Positions 32,758 through 44,434 of a DNA stretch of 64,000 nt are shown one piece after another (within the stretch, counting starts at the first letter, position 1; each line of letters opens with the position of its first letter). The position numbers and the translations under genes are program-made. Source of the stretch: Cercospora beticola (lineage: Eukaryota; Ascomycota; Dothideomycetes; Mycosphaerellales; Mycosphaerellaceae); assembly GCF_033473495.1 (NCBI RefSeq), contig NC_088937.1:2108001-2172000 (forward strand), in the 5' to 3' direction. The notes beneath the pieces were generated by a model, which worked only from the letters and a program-made list of their open reading frames with translations, did not search any database and was not told the origin of the DNA.

Positions 32758-34487
32758 TCAGCTTCCGCGATTACCAGCAGCGTTCGCCTCAATCGCACGC
32801 TTCCTCCTCTCCTCAATACCCATGACGATAGCCAAGCTCAACACTTCCAACTCTTCTTCCAGTCCGGCATAGAACTCGATCTTTGCAAAGGGCTTGAAAG
32901 CGAACCATGTTCGATCTTTGTGATAGGCGGCCAGCACTACTCCAGTATCAAGATCGATGAGATGGTGGTCCCCAGCATTTGTGCAATCGAGGATACCGTC
33001 GGCAGCACTGTTCCAAGTCAGTGGGATAGTCCTACAAGAAATGAGCTTGATCAGTGAGTCGTGGTCACGTACCTGCGCCAGCACAGTCGACGATGCTGAA
33101 AATCAAACAGGTAATCCTTCTCGTTCCAGCTGTTCCATTTCACTTGTGGCCACTTTTGGTAAGGCGTGGAGTCCATGGGTCCGGCGCGAACATAAAATCC
33201 AGAGCGAATTTGCTTGAACTTGCAAGCCTGTTACAAGAAACACATGTCAGCATTTGTTCCAAATATCGAGTGGTTATCCAAGCCAAGCCTTGCTCGATCT
33301 GTAGCACATAGACTTACCGCAACAATCGGTGCATTGTGCGTATTGCCAGCATGAACCAAGACCAATGGCGTGCCGAAGAAGCTGCACTTGATCTGCACGA
33401 ATTTGACGACTCTTCCGTTCTTCAGAATTTCCATTTGATTGGTCGCGAATTCTCCCACGAAGCGCACCTCGTAGACCTTTCGCTTTCGTGGTGGCTGCAG
33501 CAATCCCATGCGTTGTGTTGGTGAAGGGATCTGCTCGGGTACTGTAACTTCCCTCGTCTTAACTTGTCTATCTTGGAGCTCTGGCTCGCTGATGACAATC
33601 TTCTCATCATCCGGGATCCATTGAGGTGTTGTCGGAGAATATGTGGATGGTACGGAGTAGACAGAGGGCGCAGAGTCGATGGAGAGGCGGAATGGATAGT
33701 TTCGTATGTCGTGTGGGGCACTCAGAGGAGGTGAGTACAGTGAGGGTGACGAGTCGACAGAGTAACGTGATGGAATGTGAATACGTTTGTCTCGTGCAAA
33801 GTCGATAGGAGCTTCTAGCTCTGCAATCTGTGGCTTTGCAACTTGTGGCTTCTGGTAATCTGGAATTCTGAAAAGTGGATGATCGTTCTCTGGTGTGCTT
33901 GGTGCGCTTGATGTGCTTGCATCATCTTCGGAAGTTCTGAATGCAGGGTGAATCTTGGTTGGTATCCTGATTGGCACGAAAGTTTGTGTCTTTGGGCTGC
34001 ACATTGGTGCCTCGAGCTCCACGACGTATGGGTTTGGTTTTTCCGACTTTTGCAGCGACAGGCTCTTTTTCTCAATCACCAGCGGAGGCGGAACGTCTTT
34101 CTCGGGAACGTATGGTAGACGTTGAGCAGCATTGTCCGAAATGTGTGAGTTTAGGTCCGCGCTGTCTCTTCGATAACGAGGTGAGGAAGCGTAGGAGTTG
34201 AGGAAGTTTTCGCTCTTGTGACTTTTGAGGGATCGCGGTTCCCAACTTTCAGGAGGAGCATCGAGACTTGGTGTGAATTTGTGTGAGTACTTGGATTGCA
34301 GCGGTCGAGCCTGCGACGCTGCGAATGTATCTCCTCTCTTCACGACTTGATCGTAGGCTGGAGGAGGTGTGGTAGGAGATTTAGAAAACAACAAGGTTGC
34401 CGACCGGCGAAATGGCGAAAGTGGCCCCTTCACAATCGTATGTCCAGCATTTCGACCCAGAATCTCATCGCACTTGGCAGACGACAT
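32758..34487 (-). CDS. Tubby-like/LURP-one-fold protein with long proline-rich N-terminus
   Basis: Three exons, 34487-33318, 33227-33073, 33031-32758, with introns of 90 and 41 bp, encode 532 residues. Residues 1 to about 330 are a disordered, proline- and serine-rich region containing a PPPAYDQ motif (PPxY, a ligand for WW domains such as those of the Rsp5 ubiquitin ligase) and repeated DSSPSLYSPP / DSAPSVYSVP units. The C-terminal about 200 residues read YEVRFVGEFATNQMEILKNG, GTPLVLVHAGNTHNAPIVA, IRSGFYVRAGP, FDFQHRRLCWRR and LIDLDTGVVLAAYHKDR, a strand-rich pattern like the LURP-one/scramblase-tubby fold of filamentous fungi. Membrane-lipid or membrane-protein association is inferred. Function unknown. 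Confidence 0.78.
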
Positions 34488-35540
34488 TCCCGCAGTAAAG
34501 ACAGTAAAACCTCTTCCTGGAGGGTAGAAGAAAATGAAGTTGTTGTTGTTGGAGAAGGAACCTACCGTCTATTAGGCTCCAAGCCCTCGGTTTCTTCATA
34601 TTTGATCTTCGGTGTTTTCGTGTCGGAGCGACTACGAGCCAGACTGAAGCGGTGACGACAGCGTATAAGTCCGGTGTACATGGGTTGCAGAGACCATTAG
34701 GCGGGCGGGACGCGGCAACGTGCGTGATTGGTGCATACTGCCGCGAATTTCCTTGTAGAGCCACGCGCAACGGTGGCAACGAGTAGGTCGCCTAGCTGCC
34801 TAAGGTCTTGTGAAGCAGAGCTTGTGATCTTTTGCTGCATGTTCGACTTGGTATTTCGGGACTTGTCCTGCTCTAGTCTCTTGTGCGTGCTCGGTATCGT
34901 CTCCGGCTCTGTTTGCACTGCAGCTGACAAACAGTGGTTTGATGAGATTAGACAGCGCCAAAGGCAAATGCTTATGCCGATTCTGAAGCCGGAGCTCCGT
35001 CTGTGAGAGATGCTGTCACTTAGGCCAAAGGACCTGCAGTGACTCTGGAACGGAGAAATGTAGAAAGCCCGGAGAGTCCGCATTGAGTCTCACACCGGGC
35101 GGATTGGTAGATACGAGAAGCGTCGAGTGCATCGGCATGTTGTTCGCACAGGTCTCATCTGAGCACAGCTGACATGCTGACCTAGCTTCGTGCACGCCAT
35201 TCTGTCCCTCTTGCGTAAAATTTGTCAAGTTGCAGACCAGCTCGAAGTTGGACTTCCAAAGAAGAGGAGGCGCCAAGCAATACGGCAGCAGCCGCACTTC
35301 TGCCTGAGGCATTTTGCCAGACCTCACTCTCTGCTCTGACACTTTCCCACAAAGAGAACATACTAACATTAAAGCAATTTTCCTGTTGCGCCCAATGCCC
35401 GCGGAATCGAATCGCTGGCGCATCTGAGAGTATCTCGCCTAATGCTCTCGCTCGTCCGACATTGACTTTTGCACAAACCCAACTCGACGTGGTCATCGAT
35501 TTCGCATGCAAGCCTGCGCGGTTCGCACTGGCCATAGGCT
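34488..35540. other. Divergent intergenic region, 1.05 kb
   Basis: 5' regions of the tubby-like gene (minus) and the membrane coiled-coil gene (plus). Several small ORFs on both strands; none convincing. Confidence 0.5.
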
Positions 35541-36491
35541 ATGTCCTCAATTTTGCGACTTCTCAATAGGCTACTGCCGTTCGCCACACCTGGCACTCCA
35601 GTCTATCAAGATGTGATTCACCTCGGTGTCCTAGCAGTCTTATTATACTTCGCTCCACAAATTCAAGAGAACCTTCAAAGAAGAAATCGCAGGCTAGATG
35701 ATGGTGTTCACGATGAGCAGATAGATCAAGCACCCAATTATCAACGAAACGACGCGGATGAGCCCAATGGCAATGATGGAGTCCACGACACTCACCAGCC
35801 GGAGCGAGAGAATGGCCATGTCCCTCATCCGATCCAACCAAACGCTGGAGTCGCAGCAGAAGAAGACCCCAACGAACCCGGTCCAGCAAACCCCGCAGCC
35901 CGCATGGCTCCAGCCCAACGCAACATCGGCGCCAAGAAAGCTAAGTCACTCGCCAAAAAAGACCAAAGACGCGCCTACCACGAATTCCAACGCTCTCAAG
36001 GTGATGCCCAACGCGCCAAAGACGCAGAAGGCGCTGCAGAACGAGAAGCCGCTCAAGCTGCAGAAGTCGCGAGACGGAAAGCCACAGAAGCGAAGCTAGA
36101 AGAGAAAAAGGCCAAGGAGAGAGAAAAGCGAAGGGAGCAGGAACGCAGGGAACGAGAGGAGCAAATTGCGTTGAGAGAACGAGCGATTGAGTCTGTGAAG
36201 GAGGCCTTGGAAGAGAGGAGGATGTGTAATTTGTTTGATGTGGGGAGGCAAATTGGAGGGGATTTTGATGAGGTTTCTTTGGAGAACATTTTGAATGCGG
36301 TGGGCGTAACCGGGAAGAGTAAGGATGGGACTGTTACTACAATGGTGACTAGTACGGGATGGGTGGTCAGAGTAAGGAAAGAGGATATGAAGAGGGCGTA
36401 CGAGAACGCTGCGGAATCCGGAGAGAAAGAGATCGATTGGGAAGGCTTTGGAGAAATTTTGAGGAAGAGTTTGCTTGAGGCGATCGAATGA
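35541..36491 (+). CDS. Membrane-anchored coiled-coil protein, unknown function
   Basis: Intronless, 316 residues. One N-terminal hydrophobic segment (VIHLGVLAVLLYFAPQI, about residues 25-41) suggests a single-pass anchor. Next is an acidic Asn/Asp/Pro-rich linker. From about 130 to 220 comes a strongly charged Ala/Glu/Lys/Arg coiled coil (AEREAAQAAEVARRKATEAK and on). The final 90 residues look globular (CNLFDVGRQIGGDFDEVSLE, TSTGWVVRVRKEDMKRAYEN). The layout recalls ER-anchored adaptor proteins with a small C-terminal winged-helix-like domain such as DDRGK1, but I cannot match the sequence and do not assign it. Confidence 0.7.
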   Translation: MSSILRLLNRLLPFATPGTPVYQDVIHLGVLAVLLYFAPQIQENLQRRNRRLDDGVHDEQIDQAPNYQRNDADEPNGNDGVHDTHQPERENGHVPHPIQPNAGVAAEEDPNEPGPANPAARMAPAQRNIGAKKAKSLAKKDQRRAYHEFQRSQGDAQRAKDAEGAAEREAAQAAEVARRKATEAKLEEKKAKEREKRREQERREREEQIALRERAIESVKEALEERRMCNLFDVGRQIGGDFDEVSLENILNAVGVTGKSKDGTVTTMVTSTGWVVRVRKEDMKRAYENAAESGEKEIDWEGFGEILRKSLLEAIE

Positions 36492-36653
36492 GGCTACCGA
36501 ATGCCAATGTCGCTGACTCCTCCGGAACGAACTGGCCCGATCTCTACGTTCGCGATGGACGGGATTTTCAACACCAAGTTTTCGAAGACGTCAGATCCAT
36601 TCTGGTGCGACAAGCGGTTGCATCAGCTCATAATACCAATACTGCTGCACACA

Positions 36654-38063
36654 TTAGTGATCGTACAAGTCAATGATCTGGCTGATCGTACTTGCCGGGT
36701 CTCTCCTGGTCCTGCTCATCCCGTGGCCGGGAGACTGGGGCCCACGAGAGTAGGCCGAGGAGGGCGTTGGGTAACCCTCGTGAGGTCTGCTTGGGGTCGC
36801 CGTAGAAGGTCTGCTGGGGGTTGCCATGGGTCTCAAGGGCTCTTGAGATTGCCTGAAGCCGTCCCAGTCGTTCATCGCCGAGTGTTGTGAGTAGAAGGAA
36901 GAAGCAGTGCTCATCGCATCCGGTGCTCGTCGTCTTGGGTGTGCAGGGCGAGGGTGCAGAGGAGAAATCGGCGGCGAAGGAATACGCCAAGTTTCAGCGC
37001 CATTCCTGCGTTCGGTCTCCTGAGGTCCGTCAACGAAAGGGTCTGGAAGAGGACGAGCGACAAAAGCATCCGGCGAAGGAATCTGGTGCTGAAATCCCAT
37101 CTCCTCCCTCCCCTCCTGCCGGCCCCTTCTCTTATTCTGAACAACCTCTTCCTGAAACTCCTCAATCCAATCCCTCTCATCCTCACCTCGGCCAGAATCA
37201 CTATCACGCCCCGAAGCATCATATCGATACCTCGCAAACTCAACAGCCATCTCCCACATCGGCTTCACAACCTCTCTCATCTCCCCAGCAAGATTCTCCC
37301 CCTTGACACTCGCATACCAAACCTCCATCCACCGCATCCTCTTCGAAGCCCTCCAATTCCTCCTCCCCACATCGCCCGCAACAAGCGCCCCCAAAATCTG
37401 CAACCCATACAAATCCCCCGAAATATTCGAAAGCTTACAAGCCGCGCAACAAATCTTCCTCTCTTTGTCTTTCTTCCCACTCTTCCTCCCCTTCAAACTC
37501 AACATCCTTCTCAAACCGCCCACCTCCTGCTCGTCATCATCATCTTCGACAAACTCGGCCGAAATAGGCCCATACTTAACATCCAAAGACAATCCCCCAG
37601 ACCCTTCATAGTTCCGACTATTACTCCCCCAACTAACAACCATATCCCCCAAAATCTGCATTTGCAAATTCTCAAAATCGTATTTCTTCAATTCGTCCAA
37701 GTGGACTGCGCATTTCAGATGTCTGACCAGACTCTCAATCGGTCTGGGAGACAGGTTCTTATGCAATTCACAGCAAGTGCTATGGTCGTCAGAGGAAGAA
37801 GAAAATCGAGCAGCGAAAGAAGAAGCTGGAGTTTCGGGTTTAGAGCGGAGGAGATGAGGCGGGAGTTCGAGGATTCGAGCTTGGAGGGCTGAAGCATGAG
37901 TTGCGTAAGAAGAATCGAGAGGGAGAGGCATAGGGCGGAAGAGTGGTGCGAGGAGGAGCATGTCGTTGTGGGAGAGATCGCAGTAGCGTTGGGGTGGGAA
38001 ATTTTGGTCGTGGTGGCGGCCGTGAGGGCCACGGCGGTGGGAGGAGCTTCGTTCGTGGGGCAT
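36654..38063 (-). CDS. Hypothetical protein, 469 aa
   Basis: Intronless, family not recognised. The basic His/Arg-rich N-terminus (MPHERSSSHRRGPHGRHHD) leads into a globular stretch of about residues 95-290. This contains HLDELKKYDFENLQMQILGD, an acidic loop (EFVEDDDDEQE), KICCAACKLSNISGDLYGLQ and GRRNWRASKRMRWMEVWYAS. The last third is disordered, rich in Pro, Ser, Arg and His. The cysteine group CCAAC plus the earlier CC may be structural. Long plus-strand ORFs over the same DNA are antisense shadows caused by codon bias. Confidence 0.72.
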   Translation of the reverse strand: MPHERSSSHRRGPHGRHHDQNFPPQRYCDLSHNDMLLLAPLFRPMPLPLDSSYATHASALQARILELPPHLLRSKPETPASSFAARFSSSSDDHSTCCELHKNLSPRPIESLVRHLKCAVHLDELKKYDFENLQMQILGDMVVSWGSNSRNYEGSGGLSLDVKYGPISAEFVEDDDDEQEVGGLRRMLSLKGRKSGKKDKERKICCAACKLSNISGDLYGLQILGALVAGDVGRRNWRASKRMRWMEVWYASVKGENLAGEMREVVKPMWEMAVEFARYRYDASGRDSDSGRGEDERDWIEEFQEEVVQNKRRGRQEGREEMGFQHQIPSPDAFVARPLPDPFVDGPQETERRNGAETWRIPSPPISPLHPRPAHPRRRAPDAMSTASSFYSQHSAMNDWDGFRQSQEPLRPMATPSRPSTATPSRPHEGYPTPSSAYSRGPQSPGHGMSRTRRDPASTISQIIDLYDH

Positions 38064-38515
38064 GGTGTTGTTTGTTGTAGAGCAGAGGCTTTTTCTGGCG
38101 TCTTGTCAGTATTCGTGACAGAGGTAAGGCTGTCGAAGTAGTTTTATCTTGTTCGTTCCTGCAAAGTGAGACTTGCGAAGCGCGTGAAGTGCTGAGACAG
38201 TAGTATCGCAAGTGAATTGAGCATCAACCGAGATCGAACTCGCTGAATATAGTTTCGATGTGTATCTGAGTACAATGCATTATGCGAACAAAAAGCCGCT
38301 TTGTCTCACCAGCCTGGAACTGGTCTCGCAGTGTTGTCGTACAATGTAATTCTTTCTTTCAACGCCGAAACAATGCCAACCTGTGGCTTGCTTCCAAATC
38401 TCCAATCCTCTTCCAAAATTTAGGGCGTATCGTCTGAATGCGTACCCCATTACGTGCTTGAACGCTAGATGTGTATTGAATAAAGTGACAAATGCGGATG
38501 CATCAAAAGTGCAGC
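38064..38515. other. Intergenic, 452 bp
   Basis: It holds the 5' flank of the 469-aa gene and the 3' flank of the PHD gene. On the minus strand near 38237 there is a GAGTTCGATCTC stretch resembling a tRNA T-loop, but no tRNA fold accompanies it. Confidence 0.45.
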
Positions 38516-40674
38516 TCATCTTCTGCGATTGCTCACCTGAAGCCGTGAAGTAGGCTTGGTACAGAGAAAGCACGTGCGAGAACCGGTAACCTGCGAGCCA
38601 CCGACGCAATTTGCATGCTGGTATTGAGTACAGCTCGTACACTGGACCATCACTCCTTTTTCTCGATTGTCTCCACAAAGACAACGAACTCGCTTTGCCG
38701 GAGAAGACTGGGGTTGCGAGAACTGTGCAGGATGTGTAGGTGAGATGCTGGGCTGATGCTCCGACGTGGACATCTTGGACCATCTCCTATTATGCGCGTC
38801 CAGCTCGAACGAGGTACGAGAGGTCAAGGTGAGGCCTCTATCGAAGTCTTCAGACCCGATAAACGATTGTCTCCGATCTGATGAGACGTCCATGGGTGCT
38901 GTGTCAATTGAGGTTGCACCGGAGTTGTTCGCCCGTCGCGAGCTATTCCGGCTGGGATTGCGTTTCCGCAGGCTGTTTCCACGTCGGAGCTGCGCTGCCG
39001 CGGCGATTGATGCTCGAGACGGCGCGACCTTCATCGAAGCAGCTGACGAAGTCCGAGGTATGCTGAGACCATCAATGCCTTCGATAGGCGGATCGAGTTT
39101 CGCTATCTTCGGGTTTCGGTCTTCTCCTTTTGTAAACGTGAATGAAGTACTTCGGCTCGGGATATCCTTTTCGCCCTCTGACTCCTCATCCTCACTCGAG
39201 TCGCTGTCATAGAGTCCCGGATATCTCTCCCGCATAGCCTTTGTTGGGCTGTTTTCGCGCGGCACATCCGTCCTTACAGCTCGGGCACGACCAAACTCGT
39301 CAACAGTCAAGATCACGCTCGGTGGCCTCGCCTTTCTGCTTTCCGATATGGAACCTAGATTGGTTCTTCCAACACGCTTCAGCGGTGATGCTGTTCGTGG
39401 CTCTTGAAGGACACTGTTTCGTCGACTCAGCGTTTCAGCACTAGAGAAAGACTGCATAGACTGCGGCCTGGCAGTGCCAGTGGTATTGCTTCTTGAAAGT
39501 ACAGGCCGCGACGTTGCGAGGGTAAATGAGCTACCAGTCGAGCTGGAACCAACTGTCGTTGTGGTATCGGTACGCTTGTGTTCCGGCTTCTTCGACTCCG
39601 CTTTCCGGCCTCCCTTTGGTTTTGGGTTCGACTCTAGAGCACTCGGCTGCAATCTCTGGTGGGTTTTCGGAGGTTCCTGTGAGAACTCCTGAGGTGGCCG
39701 GATGGGCGAGCTGTATACTAATGATGGGTCAACACTAGTGGTAGTTGCAACAGGATCTGAAATGTAATTGAGCTGAACAGCTGACGCAGGTCGCTGTGTA
39801 GCAGGTTGAAGCGAGAAACTGTTCATGGCAGGAGTGTTGAAAGCCGTGGGTGATGCAATATTTTGCTGTGGCTGAGTCTGAGACCATTGCATAGACGCGG
39901 ATGAGTTTGGTGCGAAGGGATCGTCCAACATGGGTTGTTGCTGTTGCATGGCGACAGGAGTACCATGTTGATCCCAGAGGAGCTGGGCTTGTGGCATAGC
40001 TGGAGCGGTAGCAGGGCCGAAGTTGCCAAACTGGTACATGTTCGGCGACATCTGCAGCTGCGGATTCTGCATTGGCCTTTGCAGGAAAGCGACATTCGGA
40101 CTGGCAAATCTCCTTGATGCTATGGTCGACGGCGTACCAAAGGCGACCTCCTGCATTTGAGGCTTCTTCACTGAAGACCCTCGAGTTGGCGGCGGTGTTT
40201 GCATTTGGATGGTATCATACGTCAAGGACTGGTTCACAGGTACGGCAGTCTGCGGCCGTGAAGTGTTGTCGTACATTGGGCTCATGATGAAGTTCTGGTA
40301 CATGGCAGCACCTGGTGGTGGTGGCATGGCTTGGCCGTGTTGATGGGCGTCATGGCTGCGGGTGTCTGGTGCAGCAGTGTGCGGCCGCTGTGCTGCGTGC
40401 ATGTCTGGGAAGTCGGCTTGGCACGGTGTGTAGCTGGCCATCTGCGGCGTTGCAAAGGCATCGTGGAAATGTGAGGGGAACGAGGCTGTCTTGGGCGTGT
40501 GGAAGACATTGGGCGTGTATGCAGCGCTGGTGGGCGTGGCTCCCGGACTGGGGAAGTTCCAGTCGACGGCACTGTGTGCAGCATCAATATAGCAATTCCC
40601 AGGGTGGATGTTTGTGTGGTGGTGGTTCTGCATGGCAACCATACGTACCCCGTGTATGCCTGTTCGAACTCCAT
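38516..40674 (-). CDS. PHD-finger protein
   Basis: My preferred model has a short first exon 40674-40649 (MEFEQAYTG) spliced over a 77-bp intron (GTACGT to CACACAG, phase 2) to 40571-38516, giving 693 residues. The alternative is an ATG at 40642 with no intron (708 residues). The first is favoured by a perfect donor and matched phase, and because otherwise 40674 starts a 130-codon overlapping upstream ORF. Most of the protein is disordered: Gln/Pro/His-rich N-terminus, then Ser/Arg-rich blocks with SGSLRKRNPSRNSS-like segments. A single PHD-type zinc finger lies at the very C-terminus: RVRCLCGDNREKGVMVQC, CTQYQHANCVGG, TCFLC, following the Cys4-His-Cys3 order. PHD fingers read histone tails, so a chromatin role is likely. 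Complex membership is unknown. Confidence 0.82.
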
Positions 40675-42356
40675 CGTCCCACTGCTGCCTCTTGCTTTGT
40701 TTCGGCGTGGAAGTATATGCTGTTGCCTCTGGGTGGGTTCCTGCCTCTTCTTCCCCGTCCTCAGTAGGACATCCTCCTCTCCTTCAAAGACTTCGTCAAA
40801 GGGTGGGTGACCGGTGAGCTCGGCGGGCCGACGAGTGGGTTTCGAGACAGCGTTGGCTAGTCGTCGACGAAGTGGGTATATGGCGTGGGTGGTATAGCAC
40901 ACGGCCCTCTCTGCTCAGACTCTGCACCACGGCTCTTCCAGCGGCCACAGCGACGACGACAACGACGACGACAGCGGAGACGAGAGAGTGAATGGGAGCA
41001 CAGTCCAGGCTACCGTCTTGGGAAAGTCACCTTATTGCAGGGAACGGCTCGCCAACGGTGGTGTGCAGGTGGAGCATCATTGGCAGACGACAGCTCGCAA
41101 TGCACGGTTGCGCTTGCCGAGAGCCAGGTGTGGGAAATGTTGCAGCCCACTGTTCACCCTCAGGGCATTCCTCGCACGTTGGCGTGGAGATGGCATCTGC
41201 CATAGATGTGCATGCAAGTCAACCAACGCACGGGAATGCCTGGCCCAATGACCGCTGTGCCACCGCGCCCGTCTCTGGCAGCTCTCCTGCATACACTCGT
41301 CAATTGTCATCCACAATCACTCACTCTGGTCCCCTCGGAGACTTTGTGCTCGGCTCGCAGCACCACGCCGCCACAGCCAGCAGCGCGCAAGCGAGAGCTG
41401 AGTGCCGTCTGGCTCAGCTTGCTGCCACGGCCGAGCGCTGCTGTGAAAGTCTGTCGCTGGAGTCCGAGCTGGATCGACGCTATCGCGACACGAGTCAGCC
41501 CCGCCGGCCAATCACTCTGCGCAACCTGCATTTGATCCGTAGTTCTAACTTAGGGCTCGCAAGTGCGGTGTCTGCTCCGCCATTGCCCTGCTTTTCTCCC
41601 TCTGCTCTTCACACCAATGAATCCTCCCGCGCACATTGCGAAATCCATCTGGGCGAACTCCTCGTCGATACAGCGTGTCTTCGACTCGCACTCTGGCCCA
41701 TTCATCGCTGCTCGGTCGTACCAGTACGTGTCTTGTCGTCGATCACTTTTAAGCTCCTTGCAAGTCGTGATCCGGTAAGCCGGGTCCAAGTTGCATAAGC
41801 TGAGGCCCGACCCGAGCTTCACATCGGCCCATCGACTGGTGCTTGCGTGCTGCATCTCGCTCTGCAAGGCACACCTCTGCAAGGTCCTGCTTGTTGCGAG
41901 ATGATGAGTCTACTTTTCGACTTCACATCACAGTGGCGACATATCCAACGGCGTCTGCCTTCGCTCCTCTCGGGCACCGCATCCACCCGACTCAGCATCT
42001 GCCGTTGTTCCGGGGAATTGTCAGACATGCGGCTCCTGGAACCCAGGAGGGGTCAGCAATCGACCAAGAGTCGGACTAAGAATGTCGTCTCCTGTCTGCC
42101 GCCTCTTTTGGTGCCACATGACGCTAACTAATGCCGACTACTCGATTCTGTCTACAGCTGTCCGTATTGCCATGCTTTTACCTATTTGGTATGCACCTGC
42201 TCGCTCTTGTCACTGTGCTGCTGACACAATGTACTGTCTATTCTATGTATACCTGCCGGTCACGCTATGCAGTATGCTCAACGCCGTTTTCACGATATGC
42301 TCACGATTGTCCCACTCGGCGCCACACTTCCAACTCCCACGTGGTCCGCCAACCGA
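40675..42356. other. Gene-poor stretch, 1.7 kb
   Basis: It lies upstream of the PHD gene and downstream of the MFS gene. It includes CGA/ACGACG trinucleotide low complexity at about 40950-40975. Plus-strand ORFs here (up to 268 codons at 40992-41798) are rich in Ser, Arg, Cys and His and show no domain. I read the region as long promoter/UTR sequence. Confidence 0.5.
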
Positions 42357-44434
42357 TCAAACCTGCTTCTCAGGACCTCCATGCACATGCGAACTCAACC
42401 GCGACTGCTGTTCTTCCAATCGCCGTCCCTTCTCTTCGTCCTCCGCCTTTTTCCTCTCCAACTCCTGACACCATTTACTGTTCTCGCGTATCTTCGCGCC
42501 ATACTTCAGAAAGGCAAACGGGACAATGCCCATCATCACACTGAGGAATCCCAGCAGACTGCAAGCCCACGCAACACCCAAACTCTCGAACATGGGCCGT
42601 GCTGCAAACGGCAATACAACCCCAAAAATCGCCCGAGAACAAGCCAAAGCGCCCATTGCTGACGCCGCAAACCGCTCATATGCGTCCACGGCATAGTTGA
42701 CGATTGCGAAAAATATTAAAAGGAAACCAACCCCAAATGGAAGCGCAGACAACGTTGGAACGATCCAATGTATCCCTGGTCGAGCAGTCCATCCCAACCA
42801 CAAAAGGCTGATCGCAAATAATGGCGCGCCAAGCAAGGCAATCGGTAATCGAACGTATTCCTCTTGTTGACTCCAGGCGGGTGGAGGGGATTTTGCTTTT
42901 GCTCGTTCGAGATAATGCTCCCACCAGAGGTAGACGATGCCGGCCAACATTGCACCTACTCCAATGGGAATAAAGGTGAGACCTGTTTCTCCAGCGTTGA
43001 ACCCGTAAATTCCGCCGAAGATAATTGGGTAGGCTTGGAAGAACACTGGTGATTGAGGTCAGCTTGCATGTGTTTGGATCGGAAGGGAGGTAGGAACTTG
43101 CTGTAGAAAATGGCATAAGCCACCGAGAGGTACAAGCAGGAAAACAGCACGATCCACTCGAACAAAAACATCCTCACGGGCCTTGTCAGAACGACCGTCA
43201 CGAATTCTGCCCAGCTCTGATCTTCCAATCCGATGGGCGCGACGATCTTCTCATTGCCAGTCTCTCGCCTCAACTTCTCCGCTTTTTGTTTCAGCAGAAC
43301 AGGACCATATGTTTCCGGGAGAAAGATGACGGCCGGCCATGTGGCTCCAGCAATAATTAAACCACTCCAAAATGCCCAGCGCCAGGAGACAGGAGCTACA
43401 AAGCCGGATATAATGGGTCCAGCAAGTGGGCCCCATGTTGTCGCTGCCATGAAACTCGTCACCGCTCGGCCTCGGGCTTTTGGGGTGCTGTAGATATCTA
43501 GCAGTCAAAGTTGTCAGCCATTCTGCTCAGAAGTCTGGAAGGCTCAGGCTACCGTGCAGTACTCGAAATAGAGCAGTGATATGGCATATCTCACCCATAC
43601 TCACCTGCATAGATTCCGCCAATAACACTCACTGGCGTCGAAGCCCCGATTCCAACGATCAATCGCATAACAATCAAACTTTCAAAATTCGGAGCCAATG
43701 CACAACCCAAATGAAACCTTGTGAAAACCACGAAAGTCGCAATCACGATCCATCTTCTTCCGTAGGATTCTGATAATGGAGCGAAGCACTATATCCGCGA
43801 CATGTCAGTCGAATAGGTTCACTCCCAACCTCATACGAGATCAATTGATAAACACTTATAGAAATCCGTAAGTTGATGAGAGGTGCGCACTTACCAAAGG
43901 CCCCAAAACATACCCAATCAAATATATCGAAACTGGCAGAACGAGTAACGACTGGCTTGTGATATTGAAATATTCGCCGATCTGCTGTGATGCGCCAGAA
44001 GGTAAAGCGCTGCCAATTGTGGAGTTGAGTACGAGGGCCATGCAGGTTAGGAGGACATGAGTTTTCTTGCCGCGGGACCAGTTGTAAGGGTTTTCTGGAT
44101 CGTCTTTGGAGAATGTGATGATTTGTTTGCCATTATCGGGGTCCTCGTAGAGATTGTGGTTGACGGGGTGCTGTGCATTGTCTCTTCGATGTTCTGTGGA
44201 TGTGGGTCGTGAAGTTGGGAGGCTGTTGTGGGAGGTTTTGCGAGATGGTAGGTCTTCTTTGGAGGATTCTGCATGTGAGTTGGATTCATGGTGGGTGTTG
44301 GATGTCGTTCGTGCTGGAGAGTATTGGGCACCAGCGTCTGTGTTGTCTCTTGTTATGATTCCCGTGGGTTTGTCCGTCCCGTGGCGAGTATCTGGTTTCG
44401 CATGCTCGCCATGCTGGGCGTTCTCAGCACTCAT
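42357..44434 (-). CDS. Major facilitator superfamily transporter (DHA1-like)
   Basis: Plasma-membrane drug:H+ antiporter-type MFS protein. Four exons, 44434-43895, 43788-43605, 43497-43102, 43045-42357, encode 602 residues. Introns 1 and 2 (106 and 107 bp) are GT-AG; intron 3 (43046-43101) begins GC and ends AG. A polar 110-residue N-terminus precedes DPENPYNWSRGKKTHVLL, the usual entry into helix 1. Motif A-like SESYGRRWIVI and antiporter motif C-like FMAATTWGPLAGPIISGFVA fit DHA1 proteins of the Tpo/Flu type. Twelve membrane helices can be traced, ending at MMGIVPFAFLKYGAKIRENS with a charged coiled tail. The substrate could be polyamines, azoles or toxins; not assignable. Confidence 0.92.

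Noticed and set aside
36939..37892. 317-codon plus-strand ORF rich in Pro, Leu and His
   Set aside because: It is antisense to the 469-aa gene; the protein-like choice of frame lies on the minus strand.
38220..38260. tRNA T-loop-like sequence on the minus strand
   Set aside because: The flanking bases do not form a T stem and no acceptor, D or anticodon arms are found.
40992..41798. 268-codon plus-strand ORF
   Set aside because: Biased Ser/Arg/His/Cys composition, no domain, no splice context; likely chance ORF in GC-rich non-coding DNA.
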